A program made the position numbers and the translations under genes. A stretch of DNA of 64,000 bases from Stictocephala bisonia (taxonomy: Eukaryota > Arthropoda > Insecta > Hemiptera > Membracidae), in the NCBI GenBank assembly GCA_035578905.1, contig JAQJVL010000082.1, positions 248,001-312,000 of the forward strand, read 5' to 3'. Shown piece after piece: positions 35,175 through 47,204 of the stretch; within the stretch, counting starts at the first letter, position 1, and the number at the start of each line of letters is the position of its first letter. The notes under the pieces are model-generated. The model was not told the DNA's origin, did not search any database, and worked only from the letters and a program-made list of their open reading frames with translations.

Positions 35175-35686
35175 CAATTACGTGAGGGAATTTTCAGTGA
35201 TGTGAGGAGATCCCAAATTATAGGAGGAAATACCCAAATAATGGAATATATATAGTTAAGAGATACCCATTTATGCAATGAGATATTCAAGTACGTTAGG
35301 AGATACGAATTACGTAAGGAGATATCCAATTAAGAGAATAGATACCCTCTTACGTGAATAGATACTCAATTACGTAAGGAGATATCCAATTAAAGGAATA
35401 GATACCCTCTTACGCGAATAAATACTCAATTACGTAAGGAGATATCCAATTAAGAGAATAGATACCCTCTTACGCGAATAGATACTCAATTACGTAAGGA
35501 GATGTCCAATTAAGGGAATAGATACCCTCTTACGTGAATAGATACTCAATTACGTAAGGAGATATCCAATTACGTGAACAGATATCCAATTACGTAAGGA
35601 GATACCTATTAGGTGAGGGAATCGTAATTAAGTAAAAAGATCCCAAATTACGTGAGGAGAGAACAAATTTCGTGATTGGATATCAA
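35175..35686 (+). repeat. 60-bp minisatellite built from three 20-bp subunits
   Basis: The core at 35,311-35,590 repeats exactly every 60 bases. Each 60-mer is three diverged 20-mers of the type TACGTAAGGAGATATCCAAT. Flanking sequence to 35,175 and 35,686 keeps only the 20-base periodicity, in degenerate form. This shows a simple repeat that was later amplified as a trimer. Confidence 0.93.
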
Positions 35687-36494
35687 TTTTTTTATTGTTT
35701 TTATTTATTCAGAAGACTTCGATCGTCAAGAAATGGGCGAATATGGAATATGGAAAATCGGAATAGGAAATTGATCGGAACTGAACGGATATCAATTATT
35801 TGCATATAAATAATAAATTTACAACTGTATTACATGTGCAGCTTAGGAGATTATATAAGACCAAGATCGATAAAGATAGGATATGAATGTCACATATAAC
35901 ATTTACTGATACTAACACAATTATTTTAGCTCATTGGAACAAGGAATTTATATAAGACTACACTTTATAAACTAGTTCCCTAACCCCTGTGCGAAAAATT
36001 CCGTTTGGTTAAAAGATTCTAAAGATGATAAACAACTCTTGGCTTTTAAATAAAATAAAATATATACATACACTAACGTTAATTAAAATCTTTTACCCAA
36101 TTAGTACTTATGTATATGATTTTTTAAACCAGTTATTTTTTTACAATAGCCTTGTTCGATAAAACACTGTTTTGGACAGTTAACTTTTCATAAAATGTCA
36201 CTGAAGAAACGATTTTAGATTTTAGCTGCTGCATACATTACACGCGTACTTTAGCAATCTCCCCCCCCCCCCGCAGGGAAGTAACGGACCGTCCTGTGAA
36301 TGGTTAATTATTTATCCTTTAATGATTCCCTTCCTAATGGGCCATGCCTATTCATGAAGTGGATTGACACTGTACGGTTTGGGGGGGAGGGGGGAGTCTA
36401 CTTTTACATGATTCACTCAACGCACATTCTAGTATTCACTTGAGAAACAATCTAATATTAACACGAAGAAAATAACAAAAGTGACCCAATAGTT
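35687..36494. other. unannotated, with C12 and G-rich runs
   Basis: A C12 run lies at 36,261-36,272 and a G-rich run near 36,380-36,394. No gene was seen. Confidence 0.5.
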
Positions 36495-37135
36495 TTCTAA
36501 TAATGACACAATAAACATATCAATGATCACACAGTAAGCATTTTAATATTTTCACGAAAAACCTTAAAACCGTTACACACAAAAATAATAATAATCATAC
36601 AATGAACATTCTGATGACAAGAACATGACAAAACATCATATACGTAATGTTCATGCAGCATAATTCTGATAATCAGACGATGAGTATCCCAATATTCACA
36701 AACACATTCTGTAATATTTACACAGTGAACATTCAAATACTTGCACAAAAAAGTTCTAATATTTTCATGACGAAAAGTCCACACAACAAAAATTCTAATA
36801 ATCATACGATAAATATTCTAATAGTCACAGCAACAATTGTAATATTTACACAATAAACATTCAAATACTTGCACAAAAAACGTTCTAATATTTTCATGAC
36901 AAAACAGCATTCCGTCCACACAACAATTCTAATAATCACACGATGAATATTCCAATATTCACAAAACAAAAATTCTGTAATATTTACACAGTGAATATTC
37001 AAATACTTGCACAAAAAACGTTCTAATATTTTCATGACAAAACAGCATTTCGTCCACACAACAACAATTCTAATAATCACACAATGAATATTCAAATAGT
37101 CAAACCAAACATACTAAAACATTTACACGACGAAC
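36495..37135 (+). repeat. AT-rich degenerate tandem array (~130-bp period)
   Basis: CAAATACTTGCACAAAAAA recurs at 36,734, 36,862 and 37,000. Each is followed by GTTCTAATATTTTCATGAC. Inside these units smaller AT-rich motifs (TCTAATAATCACAC, AATATTTACACA) recur. The 92- and 97-codon minus-strand open frames are products of this repeat. Confidence 0.75.
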
Positions 37136-37530
37136 GTTTCAAAAAATTATGAAAAAATTCAGTGGTGTTTCAAAGTTTATATCAATTATGTAATGAATTA
37201 TTTTTTTCCCACTTCCAATAATATATTATTATATTTGTTATTATTGGTGCTTTTCCGATGTCAGCCTAAAAGTTACCTGAATAATTTGACTTAAGACATT
37301 TCATTCTAATTTAAACCTGGTTAACTACGTTTTAAGCACGTTATTTTTGTTTCATAATTAATGCTGCATTGTAATTGGATTTGTTCTGTTGTGTAGCATA
37401 AATAAATAGTGGAAAGAGACGTTTTTTAATCTGCGAGGACGATGCTCTAGACGTCTCAGCCGATAAAGAAGGCCGTATCCACTTACCCTCTCTCTCTTTA
37501 CTTGTCATAACACATCACACCTCTCTTTGT
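37136..37530. other. AT-rich DNA, nothing recognised
   Basis: No feature could be supported. Confidence 0.6.
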
Positions 37531-37719
37531 CTAAGCGGCTTTTGTCCCTTCATCCACTCCGAAAACCATAAAGATGATGAAAGTTGACAACTGTTTATAA
37601 CTCCTTGTCTCTTCTTTGTCGGGTTTCCGGTTATATCCGGATGTTCTTGTCATATCTTCAATTCGTTTTCCATTCTTCAGAAAGGAAGTAGAAGGTTCAG
37701 TTGTTGATACTTCTGGCAC
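37531..37719 (-). pseudogene. possible coding remnant, unknown
   Basis: A 62-codon minus-strand frame starts MPEVSTTEPSTSFLKNGKRI and is less AT-biased and more hydrophilic than chance frames nearby. No domain was recognised. It could be a fragment of a transposon protein or chance. Neighbouring DNA gives no splice context that I could confirm. Confidence 0.2.
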
Positions 37720-37867
37720 GTCCTAATGTTTTACAATTCAATCCTGGTTTTTGTCCTTACCACATATTGTACTGATGAATAAGGAAATTTAAATATATTT
37801 TAATAGTTAAGAAAAGTTTTGCGTATGTAAATAAAATCGACTTGATTATATCCTGTTTTTTAAGCCG

Positions 37868-37995
37868 TTCATTTGTGAATCCCTTTGGTATGGAGACATT
37901 AAGGGTTGTTAACCGAAATCAATCACCATAAAATTTGTAAATGTGTACTTAAATTGTAATAATTGTTTGTTTAGTGACGTTAAATTGTATTGTAT
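37868..37995 (+). mobile_element. palindromic element family P, right-arm fragment
   Basis: TTTGTGAATCCCTTTGGTAT, then AACCGAAATCAATCACCATA and TTAGTGACGTTAAATTGTA align without gaps to the right arm of the 9.06 kb element. The CTGAGGA box and stem II have mutated beyond function (ATGGAGA, with most pairs lost), while GAAA and the ATCACC block remain. The left arm is absent. Confidence 0.65.
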
Positions 37996-38186
37996 ATTCA
38001 CCATCATGTAATAGGGTAACTAACAAACTAATTTAGTAGTACAATTTTGTAACGCCAAATATTATTATGCATTTACAAAACTAAACGAATTATAATGGCA
38101 CAGCGAGTAATTTAGATTAAATTTTTTAACTAATTTGACACAGAGGAACAAGAAATAGAGGTCTCGTTCTTACGGCATCAGCGAAA

Positions 38187-38319
38187 GCCTAAGTGGCAGC
38201 TACTAATAGCGTAAATGCTTAAAAATCTGTAGAAATAATTATTACGTTTGCCACCCATTATTTGGAGGAAGTAAAAGTAGAAACCTAAGTGGCAGTTACC
38301 AGCAGCGTAAATGCTTAAA
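38187..38319 (+). repeat. direct duplication, ~36-bp unit
   Basis: CCTAAGTGGCAG followed by AGCGTAAATGCTTAAA occurs at about 38,187-38,222 and again at 38,284-38,319. Confidence 0.75.
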
Positions 38320-38699
38320 CGTTTGCAAAATGATAATAAGTTAGGGCATAGTAGGCCTAACATTTTCTACAAATAAGGTGGTATTTAATTAGACTTGGAA
38401 ACATATTCAATTATAAGAACCATTTAATAAATTATTTTAGTATCAGCGTTCGTTTTATGAAGAAATCTATATTTTCAATTACAAGTGTATCTACACAAAA
38501 CAAACGTAATGTTTGTAGTAATAAAATTTGTATTTAGGATTATTTAACAACTTTATGGTTTGTCAAGCTTTGATTCTGACAACAAATGTAATAAAAGTAT
38601 CTCAAATAACAGTTATTTGTTTCTTATATTGTAACAATGATAATTATTTACCATTTACAGAGGTAACTTTTGTCTAATGATACTTGAAATAACGTAACT
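38320..38699. other. AT-rich DNA, nothing recognised
   Basis: No feature could be supported. Confidence 0.6.
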
Positions 38700-39700
<1,001 letters not shown>

Positions 39701-39851
39701 CTTGAATAGACACACTATATAGAGAGACGCTAATTTCTGAAGACCTACGTTAGAAATTCCACACTATGAATATGATATGAGTGCATAATTTTGTTGACTT
39801 TTTTTTAATTCATAACTGTGTTAAACTCATCTTCTGGTCCCATACTTAAAA

Positions 39852-40756
39852 CAGGCATGGATCCAGAGCAGTGAATCCGGGAGGGGTGAACCTGCCGGGG
39901 GGTCTAGGGGGTATGGAATACCCCCCAGTAAGGCGGGGGGTCCGGGGGTCCTCCCCCGGAAAATGTTTGCTATTTTAACGTCCTAGAAGTACTGTTGTTA
40001 GCAGTTTGGGGGGTGTTTTTAGGGTTTAAATATAGAAGAATACCTAAGTTCTGTAATCGAAAATAAGTTTGGCATAAATTTATTCCAACAGCTGATTAAT
40101 GACACTAGTATAAACGATTAATTGTCAAATTGGTATTGCCATAGGTATTGCCTTTGATACTTCTTAGAATCCCTGGGGTAGTTTCCTGATGTAATTTCAA
40201 AATAAATTGTACAACTTCGAAATAGCATTTAAGTATATACATTTAATATCACAACTATTAAATAATAAAATGGATTCCATTGGAATGTTGTATTGTTAAA
40301 ATTTTATGGAAACAGTTCAATGAGCAACAACTTAAACATAGTTTGGACATAGTTAAACATAGTTAACTGTGTAGAGTTACATTTAACACATTCATTATAC
40401 AACCATTAATATAATAACTCAACTATCAAATCAATGTCGTCTGTCAATCAGTGTCTCGGCGTCTCGCCACTACGTAGGCGCTAGACACGCAGTGTTGCCG
40501 GCGAAAATATATAGGCCTACCAATTACCAACCGACGACTCGGAAATTCTCCTTTCTACAAACTCAGACTACACATCCGAATATTATATATACTGTTATAT
40601 TATTAAGACGGTAACAATTACTAATGTTATTTTCATGACGGTAAATCAAATATTTTATTAACATTTTATCCTAAGCGTGTAGGTACATTTTTTGCTTTTT
40701 TCCGTTTGGGGGAGGCGATCGCCCCATTCACCCCCCCCCCCTTAAATCCGTGCCTG
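39852..40756. mobile_element. non-autonomous hAT element
   Basis: The ends are CAGGCATGGATCCA (39,852) and, on the right read inverted, CAGGCACGGATTTA (40,756). The element is flanked by a perfect 8-bp duplication, ACTTAAAA, at 39,844-39,851 and 40,757-40,764. CAGG-type ends and 8-bp target duplications are typical of hAT transposons. The subterminal DNA is unusually rich in G runs (39,885-39,960). No transposase frame survives in the 905 bases, so it depended on an enzyme made elsewhere. Its inner segment at 40,083-40,146 recurs at 11,990 bp. Confidence 0.9.
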
Positions 40757-40818
40757 ACTTAAAACTGTCTAAGTTGTAGAGTTAATCCTCATATCATTAT
40801 TGTTAATTAAGTTCTTAA

Positions 40819-41680
40819 CCCTCAAGTACAACAGAGGGGTCCATTGGACCCCACTCAACTTTTTAATGCATATCTTTTGGATTGAAAATGTTTGTATTCA
40901 TACTTAGCACACATGTAAATTTAGTTTAATCTTTTACTAACATTTTGCAATGGTTCAGTAATGTTTAAATAATCTGATTTTTTCATAATAAATATAATAA
41001 GTTATAGTGGGGTCCTGTGGACCACAGTGTTATATTTATGTGTGTAATTTGTCTTACTATTTCAATGGGAAACAATAGCTAAATAGCTGTGAAGCAAAGC
41101 TTTATTGAATCTTTATTTATTATTGTATGATATTGTGATTGGTAAAAATGGTCTTTTGTGATTATGCAAGCAAGACCATAAAGGACAATTATTTTTGTTG
41201 TTAACTTTTCCTTCGAGTTTTATAGCATATTACGTGTATACTTCAAATTTTTCGCCATAATTATCTTATAGTACATTTATTCCTGATTTCTAATATGCAA
41301 TATACTTATTTAATTTTTTAAGTCAAATAAGTATATTAAAATTAATTATAATATATATTAAATAAGTTAAAAAGTTTAAAGTTTTCTTATTTAAATTTTT
41401 ATTAAATCACATATTTTGTTTAATGTTGTGAAACATATTTTTATTGTTAAAACATATTATTATTTTTTTTTTATTTTTCTTATATTACTACATTATGTAT
41501 TGAGATGATGCACACTAAAGTATTTCGAGAACATAGAGGAAAACCAAAAAAACAATAAACACATAATTTAAAATAATAAAAAAACCAAAAACTATATATT
41601 TTTAAAAATATACTAATTGGGGTCTGGTAGACCGCACCGTTATAATTTGTGGTACTAAAATTAGGTGTTATACTTGAAGG
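40819..41680. mobile_element. non-autonomous piggyBac-like element
   Basis: TTAA at 40,815-40,818 and 41,681-41,684 flank ends CCCTCAAGTACAACA and, on the right read inverted, CCTTCAAGTATAACA (13 of 15 identical). TTAA targets with CC ends are the mark of piggyBac transposons. GGGGTCC...GGACC-type blocks occur three times (40,837, 41,009 and 41,621). No transposase frame is present in the 862 bases. It sits 58 bases beyond the hAT target duplication midpoint. Confidence 0.85.
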
Positions 41681-41684
41681 TTAA

Positions 41685-42030
41685 TTACCATATTAGGCCA
41701 ACGGGGTTCAAATTAAGGCCATAAGAAAGCCGTACTTGTAAGCAGCTAGTAACCGAGTGGTAGTAATGAGCGGGTCAAGTAGACGGTGAGTCATCCAATG
41801 TCTTAACAGGCTCCTTCCGGGACACTTAAACACACATCCTCTGTTTAACAAGGCAGGTGTGACGCCAGTAGCTGTCCTTTGTTCTCACGGCCTGTGGACG
41901 GACACTCCTTCATTTACCGTAACACAGGTGTATCACTGTTTTTTGCTTTAGATAGATAGTTGTTCAATCTGCTCAGATTTTCTTATAACGAAAAAAAATA
42001 TAAATATATATTCTTACAATGTGACAATAC
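41685..42030. other. unannotated
   Basis: Composition is less AT-rich than the surroundings at about 41,740-41,930. No coding frame or known element was recognised. Confidence 0.5.
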
Positions 42031-42034
42031 AGAC

Positions 42035-42178
42035 AAGAAATAAACAGAGGTCGCATATAACAGTATAACAGCATATAACATCTGTCGAGTTAGTGTTTCG
42101 AGTAATTATATGTCCAGTTTGCCACCTTGTCAGTCACTCCCTGTTTCCCCCAAATCCATAATGATACAGTAGTAAATA
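42035..42178 (+). repeat. dispersed repeat family F, copy 3
   Basis: AAATAAACAGAGGTCGCAT, GTCCAGTTTGCC and CCTTGTCAGTCACTCCC match the 1.63 and 23.7 kb copies. The Helitron below begins directly at its end. Confidence 0.45.
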
Positions 42179-42762
42179 TCCTATGTATTAAAACAACTGG
42201 GCTATTTAGTTCACTTACTTTCTAAACTTATTGCATGACCGATTTTGATAAATACTGTTTTATTCTATAGATAATTTTGATTTCTCAGTCATAACGGAGC
42301 TAGATTTTTTAAATTCCCATAGATGTTTGCTCTATACGACGCCAAAGTTGCAATGTTATTTTTATGGAGATTAATTTTAATTGACCAGCTGCAGGGATAT
42401 ACAAATGTTAAATAGTCAAAATAATTTGTTAGGTTAAATATAGAGAGCAGCACAGTAGAATATCAAATTAATTATAAAAGAGTGATATAAAAGAGTCTGT
42501 GTGTATATTATCATCAGCTGTTAAATAAAATGGAAACATTTGAAATAGGCTTAGTTATAACAGTGGTTGTTTATAAAATTATTATACTATAAATAAAATG
42601 CAAACCAAGTGCAGTGAGTGAGATATTGTAAATGCATTTAATTAATACAGTTATAATACTGATATTTGAAATCAAAAGTTACATGCCGAGGCCGAAGGCC
42701 GGATGTCACGAGCGCAGCGAGTAACAGGGTTGGCACGTGAAGCGTGCAGGGGTATCCCCTAG
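42179..42762 (+). mobile_element. non-autonomous Helitron
   Basis: It begins TCCTATGTATTAAAACA after an A (42,178) and ends CTAG (42,759-42,762) before a T, the A|T insertion rule of Helitrons. The hairpin GCACG-TGAAG-CGTGC (42,733-42,747) lies 11 bases before CTAG, where the terminal hairpin is expected. Upstream, GGCCGAAGGCC and GAGCGCAGCGAG add further small hairpins, and GACCGATTTTGATAAA near the 5' side is a sequence type common in insect Helitrons. No Rep-helicase is encoded. There is no target duplication, as expected. Confidence 0.8.
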
Positions 42763-42854
42763 TTTCTTCAGTTTTATAAAGATGTAAATTTGTTGTAAAC
42801 CAGATTATTTGCAGATATGAGATGCCAATACATATTTGTGAGTGTTTTAATAAC

Positions 42855-43165
42855 CATATGAGTGTGTATGACTTGTGTAGTCTTGTTACTAACTGAGTTT
42901 GACTTTCCCTCAGAAATGGCCATTTATTAATATCTCAATAGCCAGGAAACTAATGGACCTACATCCTTACGTGAAATCCGAACCACATAGTGCTGGTCTG
43001 ATTTTCAGCTAATTGACAAGCCTGATACTCAGTTCTCTTCCCCACTCGACATCCGGACACTGACCACCATCCAACACGGTCACCCAAAACCTCTTTGTAG
43101 TGTCCACGCCGATGGCAAACATTGAGGAAACGTCATGTTGGTATTAAGAGGACCGAGCATAGAAT
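42855..43165 (-). repeat. dispersed repeat family A, full-length-like inverted copy
   Basis: On the minus strand it starts near TCTATGCTCGGTCCTCTTAA. It runs through TTTGCCATCGGCGTGGACAC and GTTGGATGGTGGTCAGTGTC and ends past CTCAGTTAGTAACAAG. It is collinear with the 33.06-33.37 kb copy. Only 92 bases separate it from the Helitron. Confidence 0.65.
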
Positions 43166-43639
43166 ATATCGCTTACGATATACACTAGACAATATATTTG
43201 TAACTGCCACTGAGGTGTTTACGTCTGTTTCTTTTTCTCAGTGGTGATAGGTAGTTGATGTTTATAGATGTGTGTTTTATGTTTACTGGCAAGTCATGTC
43301 ACAGTATCATTATCAGTTTGATTTTTTTTTTTTTTACAGAATCCTGATCTATATCTCTAGCAACACAGCACAAGCTTTCTAATTATTTCTTATTATAGTG
43401 ATATGTCCTTTATGAATAATCATATTTACATTATGAGCTCATAGAAAATAGAAACAGAGGTATCTCTCTTGTGGATACAACGAACGGCCCAGTGGAAGTT
43501 ATAAATAGATGTAAACTTATAGAGATAGATAAAAATGTTAGTAATGGTACCTACATTTATCCTTGGGAGTAAGGAAGGGACTGGAATTGTAGTGGCCCTA
43601 CCATACGCAAGGAAAATGGAGAAATAATTATTCGACATA
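43166..43639. other. unannotated
   Basis: A 70-codon minus-strand frame at 43,426-43,638 has no recognisable motif and is treated as chance. Confidence 0.5.
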
Positions 43640-43695
43640 CGCCCAGCACACTATAGGATGCAACCTCTGTTAATCTATTTTCTGTGATTATATGT
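43640..43695 (-). repeat. family F fragment, inverted
   Basis: Read on the minus strand it contains ATTAACAGAGGTTGCATCC, the family F core. Only about 50 bases match. Confidence 0.35.
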
Positions 43696-44493
43696 TACTA
43701 ACTGTTATACGTCAGACCAGTAGGAATTATTTTGAAAATGAGGTGGTTTTAAATATTTTATTTGTTATTTATTACGTAATCAGGTCATATATATATATAT
43801 TAATAACACAGATATTTTTTATTTCAACCATTATGAAATAAGTTAGTCGTGAGGTCTTTATTACGCTACACTCAAAGATATATATGACAGTGAGAACAAA
43901 ATAATTTGTAAATGTAAATCTTTAATTATATAAGCTTTATTTGTAAACAAATATTTTCAGTCTGAAGATTTTCTAAGTGATAAAAATAAATTTAAACATT
44001 CTTAATTATATTTAGTAAGATTTCGAATACGATTTATTTTAAATTAAATATTTCATAAATACAGTAAGATCTTTAAAAATGTGTAACACATACGTCTGTT
44101 TGACATATCGTGTATTACACATTTGCCATACGGTACATTAGTGCATTAGCAGTTGAAACAAACCAAATACACATTAATTCCAAACAAATATTGGAATATT
44201 AAGCACTCAACAGCGTTGTGAATGATATTGGTTAGCTCATACAACTAATCAGAAAGTTGCTAAAGTTGAAAGGACGACCAGTACGTCACAACAGAGGAAA
44301 TGTGTTTCCAGACTTGACAACTTGTAACGACCCAACTTGTGTTATGGCTAATATATGAAACTATTAGCCACAACATTCGCCAACTTTGACAGTACGAAAA
44401 GTGTGTCTGCTTTGTTAGAAGAAGAATACATTTATTTCAAAACCATAAATTAAATATGAAACTTATCTACATTACTGTTAAGTTGTATAAAAC
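43696..44493. other. AT-rich DNA, nothing recognised
   Basis: No feature could be supported. Confidence 0.6.
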
Positions 44494-44603
44494 TGTTTAT
44501 TATCATGCAATAGCATGTTTATTATCATGCAAGGCCATGTTTATTATCGTGCAAGGCCATGTTTATTATCATGTGAGAACATGTTTATTATCATGCAAGG
44601 GCA
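44494..44603 (+). repeat. 22-bp minisatellite, 5 copies
   Basis: The unit GTTTATTATCATGCAAGGCC plus two bases repeats five times with a few substitutions. Confidence 0.9.
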
Positions 44604-45418
44604 TGATAACGTGAAATTTATTAAACAAGATTTTTTGCTGTCACAAGTTTAATTTCGTTTTACTGAATCTTACTGGATTTTCATAAAAATTATCTTTTAA
44701 AAGGCTATACAATTTTGAAACATAATTTATTTTGAACATAGTATCACTTTAAATGTTTAATTTTTATACAGAAGAGATAGTACTGCATCTAAATTTTGAA
44801 TATATTTTAAAAAAATAACTTAATATTCTTTGTGGTATATAAGCAGGATTGTAAAAGTATATATATAACAATAGTATTTTTATATAAAATATGTTGTGTT
44901 AAGTTCAATCTGTATTTAATGTTGTTAACAAAATTATTTGCATTTTATTTTTCGACTCTATTAATTTATATTTTTTAATAAATCCAAAGAACGTGAAACT
45001 ATCAAAAAATAATATATTTATTTCAATAAATTAAATCTTCAACATTACTAAAACAACCAATAAACAGACTACATGGGCTAATAGGAGGTTGGTATCAAGT
45101 TACATATTCTGTTTGTTAACGAAAAAAGTGTTTACTGATATCGGCTGGTGACCTTATTTATGTTATGGGGCTTTTAACCGATGACATTTACTGAGGAGAA
45201 GCTGGTCTTAGTTCGAAACACACGGCTACGTAAATCCATCATACTTATTATTAATCTTTATTGGTATTATTAATATTATTACACAGTGAATGCACTCTAA
45301 AACGTATAATGTAAACAAGATTTTTTTTGTGCTACAATTGGGATCCTGCAAACTATGAAGTTAGCAGGAAAATTTAAAAGGGAAAAATACCCTTGTTTTA
45401 GGAGAGGATTAAAATATA
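44604..45418. other. AT-rich DNA, nothing recognised
   Basis: No feature could be supported. Confidence 0.6.
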
Positions 45419-46134
45419 CAGGGTGTTCAAAAAAAACTTCGGGATTTTGAGGTTAAGCAATTTAGAGTAATAACAAAATTAATCTAATAATTTATACATA
45501 TTATAAAACTCAGAAGTATAGAGGAAATATAATCAACATTTTTACAACTCAGTAAATGTCAATAATCCATCTTCTGTCATGTCCTGGCCAGCTCGTCTGT
45601 GGTGATAGTTACCATGTAAGTTACTATCCATTTCTGCGATGGTACAAATTTCGAATTTTCTCAGCATGAACAAAAAATCCCCAATTGGAGACTACGTCGT
45701 GCCAAGGGTTTTTAGGGCTTCGTTGGCATGAAGTTCTGATTCTATTCACATCTCCTCTGACACACGTCTATAAGGTTCTCTAAATGCAATTTGTCATTTC
45801 CGTATGATTTTATCCGTAGGAGCATTACCACCATAATCAGGCCGAAGGTTCCTCTGTACCACTACAACTGAACCAGTTTCTGTAAACCAAATAAATAACA
45901 CTGTGATCCTTTTCCTGAGGCGTCACCATTGCACTACGCTGAGTGAGCGTCTAGCGTCTGCTTTGCTAATTTTTAAGGTTAACACTACAGCGCTGACAAA
46001 TATTGAAGAAAAAGATTATGGTTAAAGCTTTATGAGCTACTTGTTTCAGATAAATTAAATAACTTTAGCTAGCTTTAGCCACTTACAAAATATGATTTTT
46101 TTTAAAGCCCCAGATTCCTTTTGTGGACACTTTG
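45419..46134 (-). mobile_element. TA-flanked DNA transposon remnant with transposase traces
   Basis: The left end CAGGGTGTTCAAAAAAAACT (45,419) and the right end, read inverted, CAAAGTGTCCACAAAAGGAA (46,134) form imperfect terminal inverted repeats. They are flanked by TA at 45,417-45,418 and 46,135-46,136. On the minus strand at about 45,893-45,800 the peptide TETGSVVVVQRN...GGNAPTDKIIRK is visible. It is like the N-terminal helix-turn-helix region of proteins from insect mariner-like and related elements. EPYRRVSEEM follows near 45,778-45,749 in another frame. Several frameshifts and stops show that it is dead. The precise superfamily is inferred only from TA target and ends. Confidence 0.7.
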
Positions 46135-46136
46135 TA

Positions 46137-47043
46137 CCTGGATGTATTTTATGTAAACAAAATGACACAACAATCGTTAGGTGTATTTTTCTGGCCTACA
46201 TTAATACAAGGAGGAAGTTCGTCCTGTACATTGCAAAAATAACCCATGGTGTTCATGTAAGTCCATAAATCCGTTCATCTTCCCTTTCTCAGGACTGTGC
46301 GGGGATCCCAATTCAGATGTATAGCGCCGTTTTACTACGTTGCTTATGGTAATCTTTATCAGTGTTAAATACCAGTTTAGTGAGAATCATTCGTGTTTTC
46401 TTTAATTTTGTACATTGCTCAACTAAACTATTATTAGGCTACTCAAGGTCACAGTCAATGAGGTATTTCATTAAGAAGGAAACAGTTACTATTCAAGTAA
46501 TTTATTTATAATTAGGTTTTTCAATTAATAACACTAAAACAAATATACTATGGGATTAAATCATTGTCATAAAATCATAAGATTTTAAAAATAATTGCTA
46601 TTAAATGTGTATTTATTACCATTGTTATATTTATCGTTCGTCAAAACTCAAGTAAAATTTAATTTAAGGTATAAATAAGGTATTAAAAGAGCTATAAATA
46701 CATACTTTTTTGTCGAAAAAGATCCTCCGTAAGTTGAATAAAGTGACTGAAACTACACAGCCTAGAATTATTCGGACTTATTTAAAATTCTAAATATACT
46801 TTTATTTCAAATCCCACTACTATTTTATGGCTTCCACAGGAAGTAAAATAATAAGAATTAATTAAATACAAACTTAAGAAACGTTACTTTTTAAATTAAA
46901 ATACAAGTTATATTAGCATAATAAATATAAACCTACATAAAACGACTTGTATAACAAAACGTAATTATAAAAATTATATATCATAAAAGAAGAAAAACTG
47001 TATCAAAACTATGCTAAATGATTTACATTTTCATCGAAGACAA
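46137..47043. other. AT-rich DNA, nothing recognised
   Basis: No feature could be supported. Confidence 0.6.
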
Positions 47044-47051
47044 CAATGTGC

Positions 47052-47196
47052 GGGTCTGTTTCAGAAGAGGACCCCCACGCTTGGTTAGGTTAGGTTAGGT
47101 TAGGTTAGGTTAGGTTAGGTTAGGTTAGGTTAGGTTAGGTTAGGTTAGGTTATAGTAAATTTTTCAAGCGTGGGGGTCCTCTTCTGAAACAGACCC
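47052..47196. mobile_element. 145-bp MITE carrying a TTAGG telomere-repeat array
   Basis: Two perfect 32-bp terminal inverted repeats (47,052-47,083 and 47,165-47,196, left one starting GGGTCTGTTTCAGAAGAGG) surround about 13.6 uninterrupted TTAGG units (47,085-47,152) and 12 AT-rich bases. The element is bounded by a perfect 8-bp direct repeat, CAATGTGC, at 47,044-47,051 and 47,197-47,204, abutting both ends exactly. Perfect arms, perfect flank duplication and a pure array all point to a recent insertion. An 8-bp duplication fits hAT, P and Merlin-type transposases; GG-starting ends are not the usual hAT form, so the superfamily is open. TTAGG is the ancestral insect telomere motif. Confidence 0.92.
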
Positions 47197-47204
47197 CAAT
47201 GTGC

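Noticed and set aside
36527..37095. 92- and 97-codon minus-strand open frames
   Set aside because: They follow the AT-rich tandem array and have its repeat composition.
47085..47152. A true chromosome end or fusion point
   Set aside because: The TTAGG array lies inside perfect inverted repeats with an 8-bp target duplication, so insertion of a mobile element explains it better.
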